DNA of 64,000 bases from Flavobacterium crocinum (GCF_003122385.1 NZ_CP029255.1:186001-250000), one strand, 5' to 3'; numbered from the stretch's first letter, positions 1 to 8,951 are shown. Translations and numbers: made by a program. The notes: a model not told the origin generated them from the sequence alone.

Positions 1-1104
1 AGCTCCTGCTGCACCATATTTATAAGGCACACAAGTAACATCTCTACGTGTATCTGTTTGGTCATAATCGTAGAAAACAAATGGTAATGGACCTGCTACA
101 CCTCCACGGTTAGCACCATTAGCCTGAAACTGATCAACAGCTGCTGTGTGTTTTACTGCAAACGTAAATAACATTCTGCCTCGTCCATCTGCAAAAGGAA
201 GCTCCCAAAGAGATTCTCCACCAGCAGTAGTAACTTCTTCATTATATTTTCTCCATAATCCCTCAAAAGTAGATTCTAAATGAGCTGAACCACTTTGAAT
301 CACTTCACGAGATTCTTTTAGCGCCAATGCATACATAGTAGCAACAGAAAGTTCCGGATCAGTACTTCTTCTTACTCCATCAGGATATTGCTGGTAACCA
401 CTTGCCGCCAATGCTAAACGTGCTCTAAATCCTTTTACAAAAGCTTTATTTACATGTTCTACAGTACTTGTATATGCAGTTGCATTAGGCCATGCCACCA
501 ATGTAGATGCTTCTCCCAAATCTGCAATTATTTGCTTGTAAATAACATCTCTGCTTGATTTAGGCAAGTATAAAGTCGCTGTTGTAATAGGCTCAAAACG
601 AGCAGGAACATCTCCCCATGCTCTTAGCAAATCAGCATAGTAAATAGCTCTTAATGTTAAAGCTTCTCCCAACAACTGCCCCATTGCAGTATCTGGTTTT
701 GGGTTACCAAATTTGCGTATACCATCAATACAAATATTCGCACGCTCAATACCCATGTACATCATTGCATAAGCATTAGTAATATTATTCATCTCTGTAT
801 TAGATGGACTTGCATTGTATACACATAAATCAGCCTTATCTCCTGCTGTTTGTGATGCATTATACCATTCTACATCTGTATTTAATCCATAATATGGTAA
901 AAATCTTCCTCTGTAAGAGTTTGTCTCTGCAAAAGGCACTTTTATTCCATCAACAGCTCCTTTTGCTAGTTCAGCATCAGAAAAAATCAATTCGGGCTTT
1001 AATGTTGATGGTGCGTCTGTTTCTAAATAGTCGTCTTCAAATTGTTGGCAAGAACTAAATAGACTTGAAATTATCAATCCTGCTATTATTAATTTATGTT
1101 TCAT
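1..1104 (-). CDS. SusD/RagB-family outer-membrane nutrient-binding lipoprotein (partial, 3' end beyond window)
   Basis: The reading frame is open from an ATG at 1104 to the left edge, giving about 368 residues without the C-terminus. The N-terminus (MKHKLIIAGLIISSLFSSC) is a lipoprotein signal with lipobox LFSSC, so the mature protein should be acylated at that Cys and carried to the outer membrane. Visible SusD traits are a PSTLKPELIF stretch, a TPR-like YAMMYIGIERANICIDGI helix and LTLRAIYYADLLRAWGDVP, typical of the RagB/SusD fold. It starts 17 bases after the susC stop, so both form one transcript. SusD proteins cap the SusC barrel and hand over glycan or peptide ligands. The ligand cannot be told from the sequence. 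Confidence 0.93.
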   Translation of the reverse strand, partial: MKHKLIIAGLIISSLFSSCQQFEDDYLETDAPSTLKPELIFSDAELAKGAVDGIKVPFAETNSYRGRFLPYYGLNTDVEWYNASQTAGDKADLCVYNASPSNTEMNNITNAYAMMYMGIERANICIDGIRKFGNPKPDTAMGQLLGEALTLRAIYYADLLRAWGDVPARFEPITTATLYLPKSSRDVIYKQIIADLGEASTLVAWPNATAYTSTVEHVNKAFVKGFRARLALAASGYQQYPDGVRRSTDPELSVATMYALALKESREVIQSGSAHLESTFEGLWRKYNEEVTTAGGESLWELPFADGRGRMLFTFAVKHTAAVDQFQANGANRGGVAGPLPFVFYDYDQTDTRRDVTCVPYKYGAAGA

Positions 1105-1121
1105 TTTGTGATAATTTAAAA

Positions 1122-4100
1122 TTAGAAATTAAGATTCATCCCAAAAACCATTTGTCTGCTTCTTGGATAAGGACTTGAATCAACCCCAGGTGTAAGAGGG
1201 TTTTTTCTTTTAGTTGAAACTTCCGGATCAGAACCCGAATAGTTAGTCCAAACAAAAACATTGCTTGCTGTCATATAGAATCTCAATTTAGAAACTCCAA
1301 GTTTAGATGTAAACATCTCAGGCGCCGTATATCCTAATGTTAAAGTATTTAATCTCAAAAATGATGCGTCTTCCACAGCCCAATCTGTAAATATAGCACT
1401 TCTCATATATGGAGACCACATCGTTGTATTAGCGTTAAGAGCTGCTAATGCATCAGGATCTGTTACTAACTGACCAGAAACCGGATCCAAATTCGTCCAT
1501 CTTTTTCCATCAGCCATAGTAGAATTTAAATTTTTATACTGTCCTGAAGCTGTAGCTGTTGAAAATTCAATCTTATCAGCATTATAAACATCATTACCAA
1601 TACTCCAGTTGAAAGCAGCCATTAAATCAAAACCATAAGCATTACCATTAATCACAAAACCACCTGTACTTTTAGGGTTATAATTACCAATAACTGTTTT
1701 GTCGGTTAAATCCACTTTACCATCTCCATTAACATCCTTCAATTTCATATCTCCAGGTTTAAGACCACTTCCATCTCCCACTAAAGTAGGCAGTGTAGGA
1801 GTTACACCTTCTTTTAAAACATATTTCCCTCCAACATAATCAAAGTCTGAAACTTCATATCTACCATCATTTTTATAGCCATACATTGTTCCTAAAGAAG
1901 AACCCACTGCTATTAAATAATCATCTCCAATTTGTGTAGAAGCCCAACCAGTAGCTGCTCCAAAATCATTCATGATACCTAATGAGTTTATACGGTTTTT
2001 ATTTATTCCCACATTAAATGAAAAATTCAATCCGTATTTTGCTTTTTCAATTGCCACAACATTTATAGTCGCCTCAAAACCTGTGTTTTGAGTTTCTCCC
2101 ATATTACGGTATTGGTATTCATATCCAGATCCTGGAACTGGGAAATTGATCAATAGGTCACTTGTAACGTTTTTATAAACATCAAAATTACCACTTAAAC
2201 GATTTTTGAAGAATCCAAAATCCAAACCAACATTCTGAGTTACCGTAGTTTCCCATTTCAAATCAGGATTAGGCATTGTTTTTGGAATTGCCCAAACACT
2301 AGTAACGCCATTAATCCATGTTGTTGGAATAGATTGAAAAATTTGAGTTTGTTGTCCCACAGGGATATTATTATTTCCTGCTTCACCATAACTAGCTCTA
2401 ATTTTTAAAAGATCAATCCATGATGTTCCTTTTAAGAAACGCTCTTCAGAGATTTTCCATCCTGCTGCAAAAGCCGGAAAATAACCCCAACGATTTTGTG
2501 ATAAAAATTTACTAGATCCATCTGCCCTAAAGGTAGCCGATAAGATGTAACGATTTTTATAGTCGTAATTTGCACGTCCGAAAAATGACAATAATCTATC
2601 ATCCGGATTATAATAATTATCAACTGCTTGAGGCGTGCCTTGTGATGTTAATGTTTTTGCCTGATTAAAATCGAAAAAAGAAGGATATCCATGAATCGTA
2701 GAAGTCACAGTATTCACTTCATAATTAATACTTTCTTCTCCTATAAGAGCTGTCAAATGATGATCTTCGCCCATTATTTTTTTGAAATCGTAATTCAACG
2801 TATTTGCATTTCTAAAACGTCTTTCTTTACCGTCTGTAATAACCATGGCTGGTTTACCCTGTAATGTACTAGCTGGAGCATTAGCTACATAGTAAGTACT
2901 ACGTCCATAATAACGATAATCTAAACTGTTGTAATTATCAAGACCTAAATCTACTTTCAATTTTAAATTATCAACCAATTCCCATCCAAAACTTCCCAAC
3001 ATATTAAAGTTCTTACGAAACTGCTGACGTTGATTATCTGAAATAGATCTTAAAGGATTTATTAATACATCTGTTCCGTCCCCAGAAACATCATCAGAAG
3101 TCAACCCAGATACTGGAATTGGTGCATAACCCACAATAGTACGCATACGAGAGTCTGATGAAGATTTTTCATTTTGTTCATTTACACCTCCACCATCAAT
3201 CTCAGTATCAGAATAACGCACTGTAAAACCAACATCAATTTTATCACTTATTTTACTCTTTAAAGCCAATGCAAGGTTGTTTCTTCTGTAATTTGAACCA
3301 AGCATAATTGCTTTTTCATCGTAATGAGCATAGTTAAAATTGTAATTAAGCTTATCCGTTCCGCCTCTAATTCCTAAATCACGGCTTTGTACCTCACCTC
3401 TACGACCAAAAATCTGTTTTTGCCAATCATTTCCTTTTACACCATTGTACATATCGTGATCCTGCCAGTTTCCAAAATATTTAGTGTAAGACGTTGGATC
3501 CGAAGCTACTTTTGTTCCCGTTTGTGAAAGTAATGCATATTCATACTGCCATTTAGTGTAATCCTCAGGAGATAAAACGTCTATTTCATTAGCCATGGTT
3601 TTCATACCATAGAACATATTGAAATTCACAGCAATTTTTCCGTCTTTTCCACTTTTTGTTGTAATTAAAATTACTCCATTTGCACCACGAGATCCATAGA
3701 TTGCTGTAGAAGCAGCATCTTTTAAAACAGTCATTGTTTCGATATCAGATGACGAAATATCATTCATGTTATTAATAGGAAATCCATCCACAATAATTAA
3801 AGGCGAAGCATCCTGCGTAAGAGATCCTCCTCCACGAACTCTAATTCTAATATCAGCATCTGGAGAACCTTCAGCCGACATAACCTGCACACCTGCAATT
3901 CTACCCGTTAAAGCTTCAGCAACATTTGCTACCGGTACTTTTTTAAGATCATTACCTGAAATAGTAGATACAGCTCCCGTCAAATCAGATTTCTTAGAAG
4001 TCCCGTATCCAATTACAACAACCTCATTCAGGTTGTTAGAATCTTCAATCATCGTTGCATTTACTTTAGATTTTCCTTCTGTAGATACATCAATACTTTT

Positions 4101-4364
4101 AAAACCAATAAAAGAAAAGCTTAAAACAGCTTTCGGATTGGTTAGTTTTATTTTAAAGTGACCGTCAAAGTCAGTAGAAGTTCCGTTCTTGGTTCCTTTC
4201 TCCAGGACATTTACTCCTGGTAAAGAAAGTCCTGCGGCATCTTTCACGGTTCCCTCTATAGTTGTGCCCTGTGCATGCATTTGACTGCCGATCAATAAGC
4301 ACAGTAAGAAAACAAGTTTAAAGCAAAAATTTGCTCCTTTGTTTAATAGTTCTTTAAAGTTCAT
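1122..4364 (-). CDS. SusC/RagA-family TonB-linked outer-membrane transporter
   Basis: The 1080-residue protein has the normal SusC length. A signal peptide (residues 1-31) is followed by a CarboxypepD_reg-like domain (about 34-110, TIEGTVKDAAGLSLPGVNV), a plug domain (about 115-235, with VPVANVAEALTGRIAGVQV and AIYGSRGANGVILITTK) and a long beta-barrel ending in the aromatic GMNLNF terminus typical of outer-membrane proteins. It imports oligomers with TonB/ExbBD energy and works with the SusD encoded 17 bases downstream. No glycoside hydrolase or LacI/SusR regulator lies next to it on the visible side; such genes may lie left of the window. A palindromic operator and a -7 box lie about 200 bases upstream. 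Confidence 0.96.
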   Translation of the reverse strand: MNFKELLNKGANFCFKLVFLLCLLIGSQMHAQGTTIEGTVKDAAGLSLPGVNVLEKGTKNGTSTDFDGHFKIKLTNPKAVLSFSFIGFKSIDVSTEGKSKVNATMIEDSNNLNEVVVIGYGTSKKSDLTGAVSTISGNDLKKVPVANVAEALTGRIAGVQVMSAEGSPDADIRIRVRGGGSLTQDASPLIIVDGFPINNMNDISSSDIETMTVLKDAASTAIYGSRGANGVILITTKSGKDGKIAVNFNMFYGMKTMANEIDVLSPEDYTKWQYEYALLSQTGTKVASDPTSYTKYFGNWQDHDMYNGVKGNDWQKQIFGRRGEVQSRDLGIRGGTDKLNYNFNYAHYDEKAIMLGSNYRRNNLALALKSKISDKIDVGFTVRYSDTEIDGGGVNEQNEKSSSDSRMRTIVGYAPIPVSGLTSDDVSGDGTDVLINPLRSISDNQRQQFRKNFNMLGSFGWELVDNLKLKVDLGLDNYNSLDYRYYGRSTYYVANAPASTLQGKPAMVITDGKERRFRNANTLNYDFKKIMGEDHHLTALIGEESINYEVNTVTSTIHGYPSFFDFNQAKTLTSQGTPQAVDNYYNPDDRLLSFFGRANYDYKNRYILSATFRADGSSKFLSQNRWGYFPAFAAGWKISEERFLKGTSWIDLLKIRASYGEAGNNNIPVGQQTQIFQSIPTTWINGVTSVWAIPKTMPNPDLKWETTVTQNVGLDFGFFKNRLSGNFDVYKNVTSDLLINFPVPGSGYEYQYRNMGETQNTGFEATINVVAIEKAKYGLNFSFNVGINKNRINSLGIMNDFGAATGWASTQIGDDYLIAVGSSLGTMYGYKNDGRYEVSDFDYVGGKYVLKEGVTPTLPTLVGDGSGLKPGDMKLKDVNGDGKVDLTDKTVIGNYNPKSTGGFVINGNAYGFDLMAAFNWSIGNDVYNADKIEFSTATASGQYKNLNSTMADGKRWTNLDPVSGQLVTDPDALAALNANTTMWSPYMRSAIFTDWAVEDASFLRLNTLTLGYTAPEMFTSKLGVSKLRFYMTASNVFVWTNYSGSDPEVSTKRKNPLTPGVDSSPYPRSRQMVFGMNLNF

Positions 4365-4558
4365 GGTTGATTGTTTAAGTTGTTAATTTTTCTTCGTTTT
4401 GGTTTAAGTGGTTTTTTGTGGTTACTTTCAATTCATTTTTTAAATTATTACAGGTATTATTTTATTCTTAATTTTCCTATATCCTCAAATAACAGTGTTA
4501 ATTCCTGTTACTTTTTAGTTCGCATCACTTAATCGATTTCGAACTTCAAAAAAAATGT

Positions 4559-4580
4559 TGTAATCGATTACACAAACATA
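4559..4580 (-). promoter_or_regulatory. Predicted susC promoter and LacI-type operator
   Basis: On the minus strand TATGTTTG (4573-4580) matches the Bacteroidota -7 box TAnnTTTG. Directly downstream lies a perfect 14-bp palindrome, TGTAATCGATTACA (4559-4572), which would cover the transcription start. Its CG centre is the usual look of LacI-family operators. Two further AATCGATT cores occur at 4531-4538 and 4748-4755. The placement suggests repression relieved by a sugar. The regulator is not in the window, so the family assignment is inference. Confidence 0.6.
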
Positions 4581-4930
4581 GATATTTTTTTTAAACGAAA
4601 AATAAATTCTCATAAAAATTTGCTAAAAAAAATTACATATTGAAATTTTTACTGCTTTTTTATATGAGATATGTAATTTATATTAACTTAAAATATTAAA
4701 AATATTATTATTAATCGTTCATTTGATTCTATTTTTATAAAAAAAACAATCGATTACATGAATATTAATTACGAAATTATTAGGTGTTATTTTTACACTT
4801 AAAAAGTTAAGAAGATGCTAAAAAAAATAAAGAACTGAAATAAAATGCTTATATTTTTAAAGTGTATTATCCTACAAAACAAACAAAAAAGACAATATCA
4901 GACTTAAATGAATCAAGCTTTAACATAAAA

Positions 4931-4960
4931 AAAGGCCCTTAAACAAAAGTTAAGGGCTTT
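4931..4960 (-). terminator. Intrinsic terminator of the MFS gene
   Basis: GCCCTTAA (4935-4942) and TTAAGGGC (4950-4957) form the stem of a hairpin with a short loop. On the minus strand it is followed by a T run (complement of 4924-4933). It lies about 20 bases past the stop of the exporter gene. Confidence 0.75.
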
Positions 4961-4981
4961 AAAAAGAAGTAAAAATTGTTT

Positions 4982-6148
4982 TTAAATATGCTGAACCGCA
5001 ACTTGCTTACGGTGTAACCTCATCAATACGAATGTAATAACCATTCCTATAATCGACATTACAACACCAATTAAGTTTGGAGATGAGTAACTAAAGCCTG
5101 CTGCTAAAGGCAATCCGCCAAGAAAAGCTCCTAAAGCATTACCTATATTAAAGCTTCCTTGAAGTGATGCTGAAGCAATCATCTCTGCACCTTTTGCAGT
5201 ACGAATCATCAGCATTTGAATTGGCGCAATAACAGAGAAAGAGATCGCTCCCGTTAAGAAGGTTAAAAATAAAGATACGTATTGGTTAAAAGAGAAGAAA
5301 TAAACCAAAACTAAATCTGTTGACATTACTAATAGCAAAGCTAATGTCGTAGGTGCCGGTGAAAATCTATCAGCCAGTTTTCCTCCAACAAAGTTTCCAA
5401 CGACCATCCCAAGTCCCGCTAAAACTAAAATTGAGGAAACATCTTCCGGTGAAAATTTAGAAACATTAATTAATAAAGGGGCAATATAACTGATCCAGGC
5501 AAACAAACCTCCAAAACCAATTGCCGTTATTCCGATAATCAGCCAGGCTTCTGTCCTTTTAAAAAACTGAAGCTGTGTTTTCATATTCACGCTTTCTCCT
5601 TTTTCCAGATTCGGCATCCATAAATAAATAGCTAAGAATGTCAATAATCCCACAAATGCAATTAAGACAAAAGTATAACGCCAGATAAAATGATGACCTA
5701 TATAAGTTCCGATTGGTACACCTATTAAGTTTGCAATAGTTAATCCAGCAAACATAATTGAGATTGCCTGCGCTTCTTTTCCTTTATCTGCCAAACGGCT
5801 TGCGACTACTGCCCCAACTCCAAAAAATGCTCCGTGAGGCAAACCGGAAAGAAAACGAGAAGCAAATAAAACATTATAATCCGGAGCAATAATGGACAGT
5901 GCATTAAAAACAGCCAACATTAATGCTAAAATCAAAAGCATTTTTTTTGGCGCATAATTTCTTCCTGCGATTACTAATAAAGGTGCTCCAATAACAACTC
6001 CTAGCGCATAAGATGATATTAAATATCCTGCAACGGGAATTGAAACTTTCATATCTTTGGCAATATCAGGCAAAAGGCCCATCATTACAAATTCTGTAAT
6101 TCCAATAGTTAACCCTCCTAAAGAGAGTGCAATAAGACTTTTTTTCAT
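4982..6148 (-). CDS. AraJ/NepI-like MFS (DHA1) efflux transporter
   Basis: The 388-residue protein has about 12 hydrophobic segments and no signal peptide, as in DHA1 major-facilitator exporters. The N-terminus (GITEFVMMGLLPDIAKDM), the LISSYALGVVIGAPLL segment and LPHGAFFGVGAVVASRLADKGK closely resemble E. coli AraJ-type transporters, which export sugars, nucleosides or drugs. It would sit in the inner membrane and use proton exchange. It is divergent from the AraC regulator that starts 103 bases away, which is the likely controller. The substrate is unknown. Confidence 0.9.
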   Translation of the reverse strand: MKKSLIALSLGGLTIGITEFVMMGLLPDIAKDMKVSIPVAGYLISSYALGVVIGAPLLVIAGRNYAPKKMLLILALMLAVFNALSIIAPDYNVLFASRFLSGLPHGAFFGVGAVVASRLADKGKEAQAISIMFAGLTIANLIGVPIGTYIGHHFIWRYTFVLIAFVGLLTFLAIYLWMPNLEKGESVNMKTQLQFFKRTEAWLIIGITAIGFGGLFAWISYIAPLLINVSKFSPEDVSSILVLAGLGMVVGNFVGGKLADRFSPAPTTLALLLVMSTDLVLVYFFSFNQYVSLFLTFLTGAISFSVIAPIQMLMIRTAKGAEMIASASLQGSFNIGNALGAFLGGLPLAAGFSYSSPNLIGVVMSIIGMVITFVLMRLHRKQVAVQHI

Positions 6149-6159
6149 TTTAATTTAAT

Positions 6160-6226
6160 GTAGAAAGGAATAGATTTCTACGTTGCAAATTTAACACCGT
6201 TAACTCAATCAGAAATTGTATATTTG
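6160..6226. promoter_or_regulatory. Divergent promoters of MFS exporter and AraC regulator
   Basis: On the plus strand TATATTTG (6219-6226) fits the TAnnTTTG -7 box for the AraC gene, 26 bases before its ATG. On the minus strand CAAATTTA (6186-6193) reads TAAATTTG, the -7 box for the MFS gene. Downstream of that box an inverted repeat, GTAGAAA (6160-6166) and TTTCTAC (6175-6181), overlaps the expected MFS start site and is a candidate operator. Confidence 0.5.
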
Positions 6227-6251
6227 CGATATAAAATTGTAAATTTAAGTT

Positions 6252-7085
6252 ATGCCTAAATTAAATCAGTTTAAAACACTAGTATTGGATGAATTTGAGG
6301 AAGAAAAATTTCACCTTCCGCCACATACTCATACGTATTACGAAATCATCTATATCAAGAAAGGAAGCGGTATTCATCATTTGAATAACAACCTTCTTCC
6401 TTATAAAGCGGGAGATCTCTTTGTAATTTCGCCAGATGATGAACATTACTTTGATATCAGGAAAAGCACAGGATTCATTTTTATCAAATTCACCGATAAT
6501 TATTTCAACTCTAAGCAAAACCTTACCTGCGATGAATTTTTGGTCAATACTCCAGAAAGTTTCATGAGGGATAAAATCCTAAAAGAGACCGTTTTAAAGT
6601 TTGATGAACCTTGTAAAACAATTTTAAAAAACACTGTCGAAAATATTGTAACCTACGATCGTTATATTGATGTTACCACTTCTCCGATTGTTTTTTATCA
6701 GATACTTTCGATTTTTGGTTTGATTAAAGAAACCATTCGCTGTATGAATCTTCAAATGCAATCGACACATTTAGACAATGAACAAATTGCGAATTATATT
6801 CATCAGAATATTTATCAGCCAAAATTGGTACAAGTAAAAGTAATTGCAGAACATTTTAATATTGCTCACACCTATTTCAGTGCCTATTTTAAAAGAACTT
6901 TTGGAGTTAGTTATCGTGAATACATTCATAATCTGAGAACTACTTTAATAGAGAAAAGATTTCATAACAATCAATTGCCAATTAAGCAGATTGCGTACGA
7001 ATTTGGTTTTACCGATGAAAGTCATTTGACGAACTATTTCAAAAAACGTAAAAACATGAAACCCACTGATTTTAAAAAACTCTAG
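6252..7085 (+). CDS. AraC-family transcriptional regulator with N-terminal cupin
   Basis: The 277-residue protein has an N-terminal AraC-binding cupin (about 15-90; HLPPHTHTYYEIIYIKKGSG followed by YKAGDLFVISPDDEHYF) and a C-terminal double helix-turn-helix (about 178-277; VIAEHFNIAHTYFSAYFKRTFG and IKQIAYEFGFTDESHLTNYFKK). The cupin senses a small ligand and the C-terminus binds DNA. The gene is divergent from an MFS exporter with a 103-bp shared spacer, a common arrangement for a local activator of the exporter. The ligand is unknown. Confidence 0.92.
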   Translation: MPKLNQFKTLVLDEFEEEKFHLPPHTHTYYEIIYIKKGSGIHHLNNNLLPYKAGDLFVISPDDEHYFDIRKSTGFIFIKFTDNYFNSKQNLTCDEFLVNTPESFMRDKILKETVLKFDEPCKTILKNTVENIVTYDRYIDVTTSPIVFYQILSIFGLIKETIRCMNLQMQSTHLDNEQIANYIHQNIYQPKLVQVKVIAEHFNIAHTYFSAYFKRTFGVSYREYIHNLRTTLIEKRFHNNQLPIKQIAYEFGFTDESHLTNYFKKRKNMKPTDFKKL

Positions 7086-7108
7086 TTAGCGAAATCTTAA
7101 ATAATGAT

Positions 7109-7136
7109 TTGCTCGAAGTTTTTTAACTAAATTTGT
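7109..7136 (+). promoter_or_regulatory. Predicted promoter of the metal island
   Basis: TTTG (7109-7112) and TAAATTTG (7129-7136) are spaced 16 bases apart, a fair Bacteroidota -33/-7 pair. Transcription would begin near 7142, just before the Cys-rich gene, and could continue into the DUF3347 and HMA-AraC genes. Confidence 0.5.
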
Positions 7137-7155
7137 ACTTCTAAAAACAATTTCT

Positions 7156-7515
7156 TTGTCCAAAAAGATCCACATATTGATGCTTTTCGCAACTCTGGTT
7201 TTTCTTTTGAATCCAGATTATAACTATGCATGCAATACAATGCATCACAAAGAAATTACTTCTAAAGAAAAAAACAGCTGTTCTAACAAATGCTGTGAAA
7301 AGAAAACTTCAAAACAAGAAAAACACAATTGTGACGGAAAGTGTCGTCATTCGGGTTGTACAAGTTCAGCATTGCAATTTGTTATTTTGACTTCAAATGA
7401 TCTTGATTTGCAAAACGATGTTTTCAATTTTTCTTTAAAAAATAAGATTTCCTCTTATAGTAATTCTTCTATTTCTTCTGGATTTACTTCTATTTGGCTA
7501 AAGCCGAAAATATAA
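7156..7515 (+). CDS. Small secreted Cys/His-rich protein, candidate metal binder
   Basis: The predicted product is 119 residues with a signal peptide (MSKKIHILMLFATLVFLL, cut near NYA). Residues 26-68 are packed with Cys, His and Lys (CNTMHH, CSNKCCEKK, CDGKCRHSGC), then a plain C-terminus. The start is taken as TTG at 7156 because it supplies the KK n-region of the signal; ATG 7180 is the alternative and would shorten it by eight residues. Genes for metal handling (DUF3347, HMA-AraC, copper ATPase, oxidase) follow at once, so periplasmic binding of copper or another soft metal is a reasonable guess. I do not recognise a named family. Confidence 0.7.
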   Translation: MSKKIHILMLFATLVFLLNPDYNYACNTMHHKEITSKEKNSCSNKCCEKKTSKQEKHNCDGKCRHSGCTSSALQFVILTSNDLDLQNDVFNFSLKNKISSYSNSSISSGFTSIWLKPKI

Positions 7516-7612
7516 TTATTGCATTTATTACAGCCCATATTGGGTCTTTTTGAAATCAACTTTTTTAATTAATTTTAAAGGAAATAAATTCCTTTACCAA
7601 ATATTATATACA

Positions 7613-8143
7613 ATGAAAAAATCAATCATAGCTTTAGCAACGGTGCTTACAGTATTATTTAGTGCAAATACTATTCAGGCAAATACAACAAAATCAGAAA
7701 CAGGAACAACAGAAATCGTTGATGCAAGTCAGCTTCAATCTGTTTACGATGCTTATTTTACAGTAAAAGATGCACTTATCAAAAGTGACAGCAAACTGAC
7801 TTCGGCGAAAGCCAAAGATTTACTTACAGCAATTACAGCTGTAAAAATGGACAAACTGAAAAGCAACGAACATACGGTTTGGATGAAAGTAGTTAAAAAA
7901 TTAACTGCCGATGCCAAAAGTATTTCAGCTACAACAGATCTTAAAAAACAACGTGAGACTTTTAAATCATTATCTAAAAGCACTTATGATTTGATAAAAG
8001 TTTCAAACCCAACAGAACCAATCTACAAACAATATTGCCCAATGGCTGATGCTGACTGGTTAAGCAAAGAAAAAGTAGTTAAGAATCCATATTACGGTTC
8101 ATCAATGCTAACTTGCGGAAACGTGGTAGAAACGATCAAATAA
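7613..8143 (+). CDS. DUF3347 periplasmic protein of metal-handling loci
   Basis: The start is ATG 7613 because it begins a clear signal peptide (MKKSIIALATVLTVLFSAN, cut near IQA); an upstream in-frame codon would spoil it. The mature part is helical and ends in the DUF3347 signature YCPMADADWLS, NPYYGSSMLTCGNV. The Cys, Met and His-poor CPM motif recalls the heavy-metal-binding CPMHP motif in the neighbouring ATPase. DUF3347 often occurs in Bacteroidota next to CusB-like or copper P-type ATPase genes; its biochemical role is unproven. The HMA-AraC gene starts 2 bases after its stop, so they are co-translated. Confidence 0.82.
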   Translation: MKKSIIALATVLTVLFSANTIQANTTKSETGTTEIVDASQLQSVYDAYFTVKDALIKSDSKLTSAKAKDLLTAITAVKMDKLKSNEHTVWMKVVKKLTADAKSISATTDLKKQRETFKSLSKSTYDLIKVSNPTEPIYKQYCPMADADWLSKEKVVKNPYYGSSMLTCGNVVETIK

Positions 8144-8145
8144 AT

Positions 8146-8706
8146 ATGAAGCTCTACATCAAAAACATGGTGTGTGCCCGATGCAAAATGGTTGTGGAGT
8201 CTGAGTTTGAAAAACTCGGACTCCAAACTATTTCTGTTGAATTAGGCGAAGTCGAGCTGCAAAATGAAATCACCGATTCTCAAAAAGAGGTTTTGCTTAA
8301 AAACCTGCAATCGTTAGGTTTTGATTTATTGGATGATAAAAAAACCAAAACCATCGAGAAGATAAAAAATCTGATTGTCGATTTGGTCCATCATAAAAAC
8401 AGCGAACTCAAAATCAATTTATCTGATTATTTAGTCGAAAATCTCAATCAGGATTACAGCACTCTGAGCAATTTGTTTTCAGAAATTGAAAATACAACTA
8501 TCGAAAAGTATTTTATAAGCCAGAAAATTGAAAAAGTAAAAGAGCTTTTAATTTACAATGAGCTTTCGTTAAGCGAAATTGCAGATATTTTAAATTATAG
8601 TAATGTGGCACATTTGAGCAATCAATTCAAGAAAATTACGGGCTACACTCCTACTTCATTCAAACAATTGAAAGATAACAAACGTATTCAAATCGAGAAT
8701 TTGTAG
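8146..8706 (+). CDS. HMA-domain / AraC helix-turn-helix fusion, putative metal-responsive regulator
   Basis: ATG 8146 opens 2 bases after the DUF3347 stop and is preferred over an in-frame codon 33 bases earlier. The 186 residues hold an HMA-like ferredoxin fold (about 1-65) with metal-site motif MVCARC, then an AraC-type DNA-binding half (about 85-180; SLSEIADILNYSNVAHLSNQFKKITG, written here as its key parts LSEIADIL and HLSNQFKKITG). Unlike ordinary AraC proteins it has no cupin: the sensor appears to be the HMA domain. The likely effector is Cu(I) or a similar ion, and the likely targets are the flanking ATPase and oxidase genes. This is inference from architecture and context. Confidence 0.85.
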   Translation: MKLYIKNMVCARCKMVVESEFEKLGLQTISVELGEVELQNEITDSQKEVLLKNLQSLGFDLLDDKKTKTIEKIKNLIVDLVHHKNSELKINLSDYLVENLNQDYSTLSNLFSEIENTTIEKYFISQKIEKVKELLIYNELSLSEIADILNYSNVAHLSNQFKKITGYTPTSFKQLKDNKRIQIENL

Positions 8707-8713
8707 TTATTTA

Positions 8714-8850
8714 TTTAACCGCAAAGAGCGCTAAGATTTACGCAAGGTTCGCAAAGTTATGTATACAAAGCTTTGCGAACTTTTTTTAATCTCAAAACAG
8801 AAAAAAACTTAGCGTGCTTTGCGTAAATCTTAGCGCTCTTTGCGGTTAAA
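8714..8850. repeat. Large nested intergenic inverted repeat
   Basis: The outer arms 8714-8743 and 8821-8850 are perfect 30-bp inverted copies (TTTAACCGCAAAGAGCGCTA at the left start). Inside lies a second perfect 10-bp inverted repeat, GTTCGCAAAG (8747-8756) and CTTTGCGAAC (8771-8780). The element fills the spacer between the HMA-AraC and ATPase genes. No transposase is encoded. It may act as a transcript-end hairpin or be a small mobile-repeat remnant. Confidence 0.9.
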
Positions 8851-8951
8851 AAACACCATTTAGTAAATCTTACAAATCATTCCCAAAATTCTACAAACCG
8901 AACTCACAGATGCTTCGGAAATTTGCATTGTAATACTTAAAAACCAATACA

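Larger units (their letters stand above)
4365..4981. other. 617-bp intergenic region upstream of susC
   Basis: This AT-rich spacer holds the susC promoter and operator, three AATCGATT cores (4531, 4563, 4748) and, at its right end, the terminator of the minus-strand MFS gene. No ORF with coding character is seen between 4600 and 4920. Confidence 0.7.

Noticed and set aside
804..1058. Plus-strand ORF of 84 codons opposite susD
   Set aside because: It is the shadow of the SusD coding sequence; the minus-strand frame has a lipobox and family motifs.
3766..4161. 131-codon plus-strand ORF opposite susC
   Set aside because: It lies entirely over the SusC plug region and has no promoter or conserved features.
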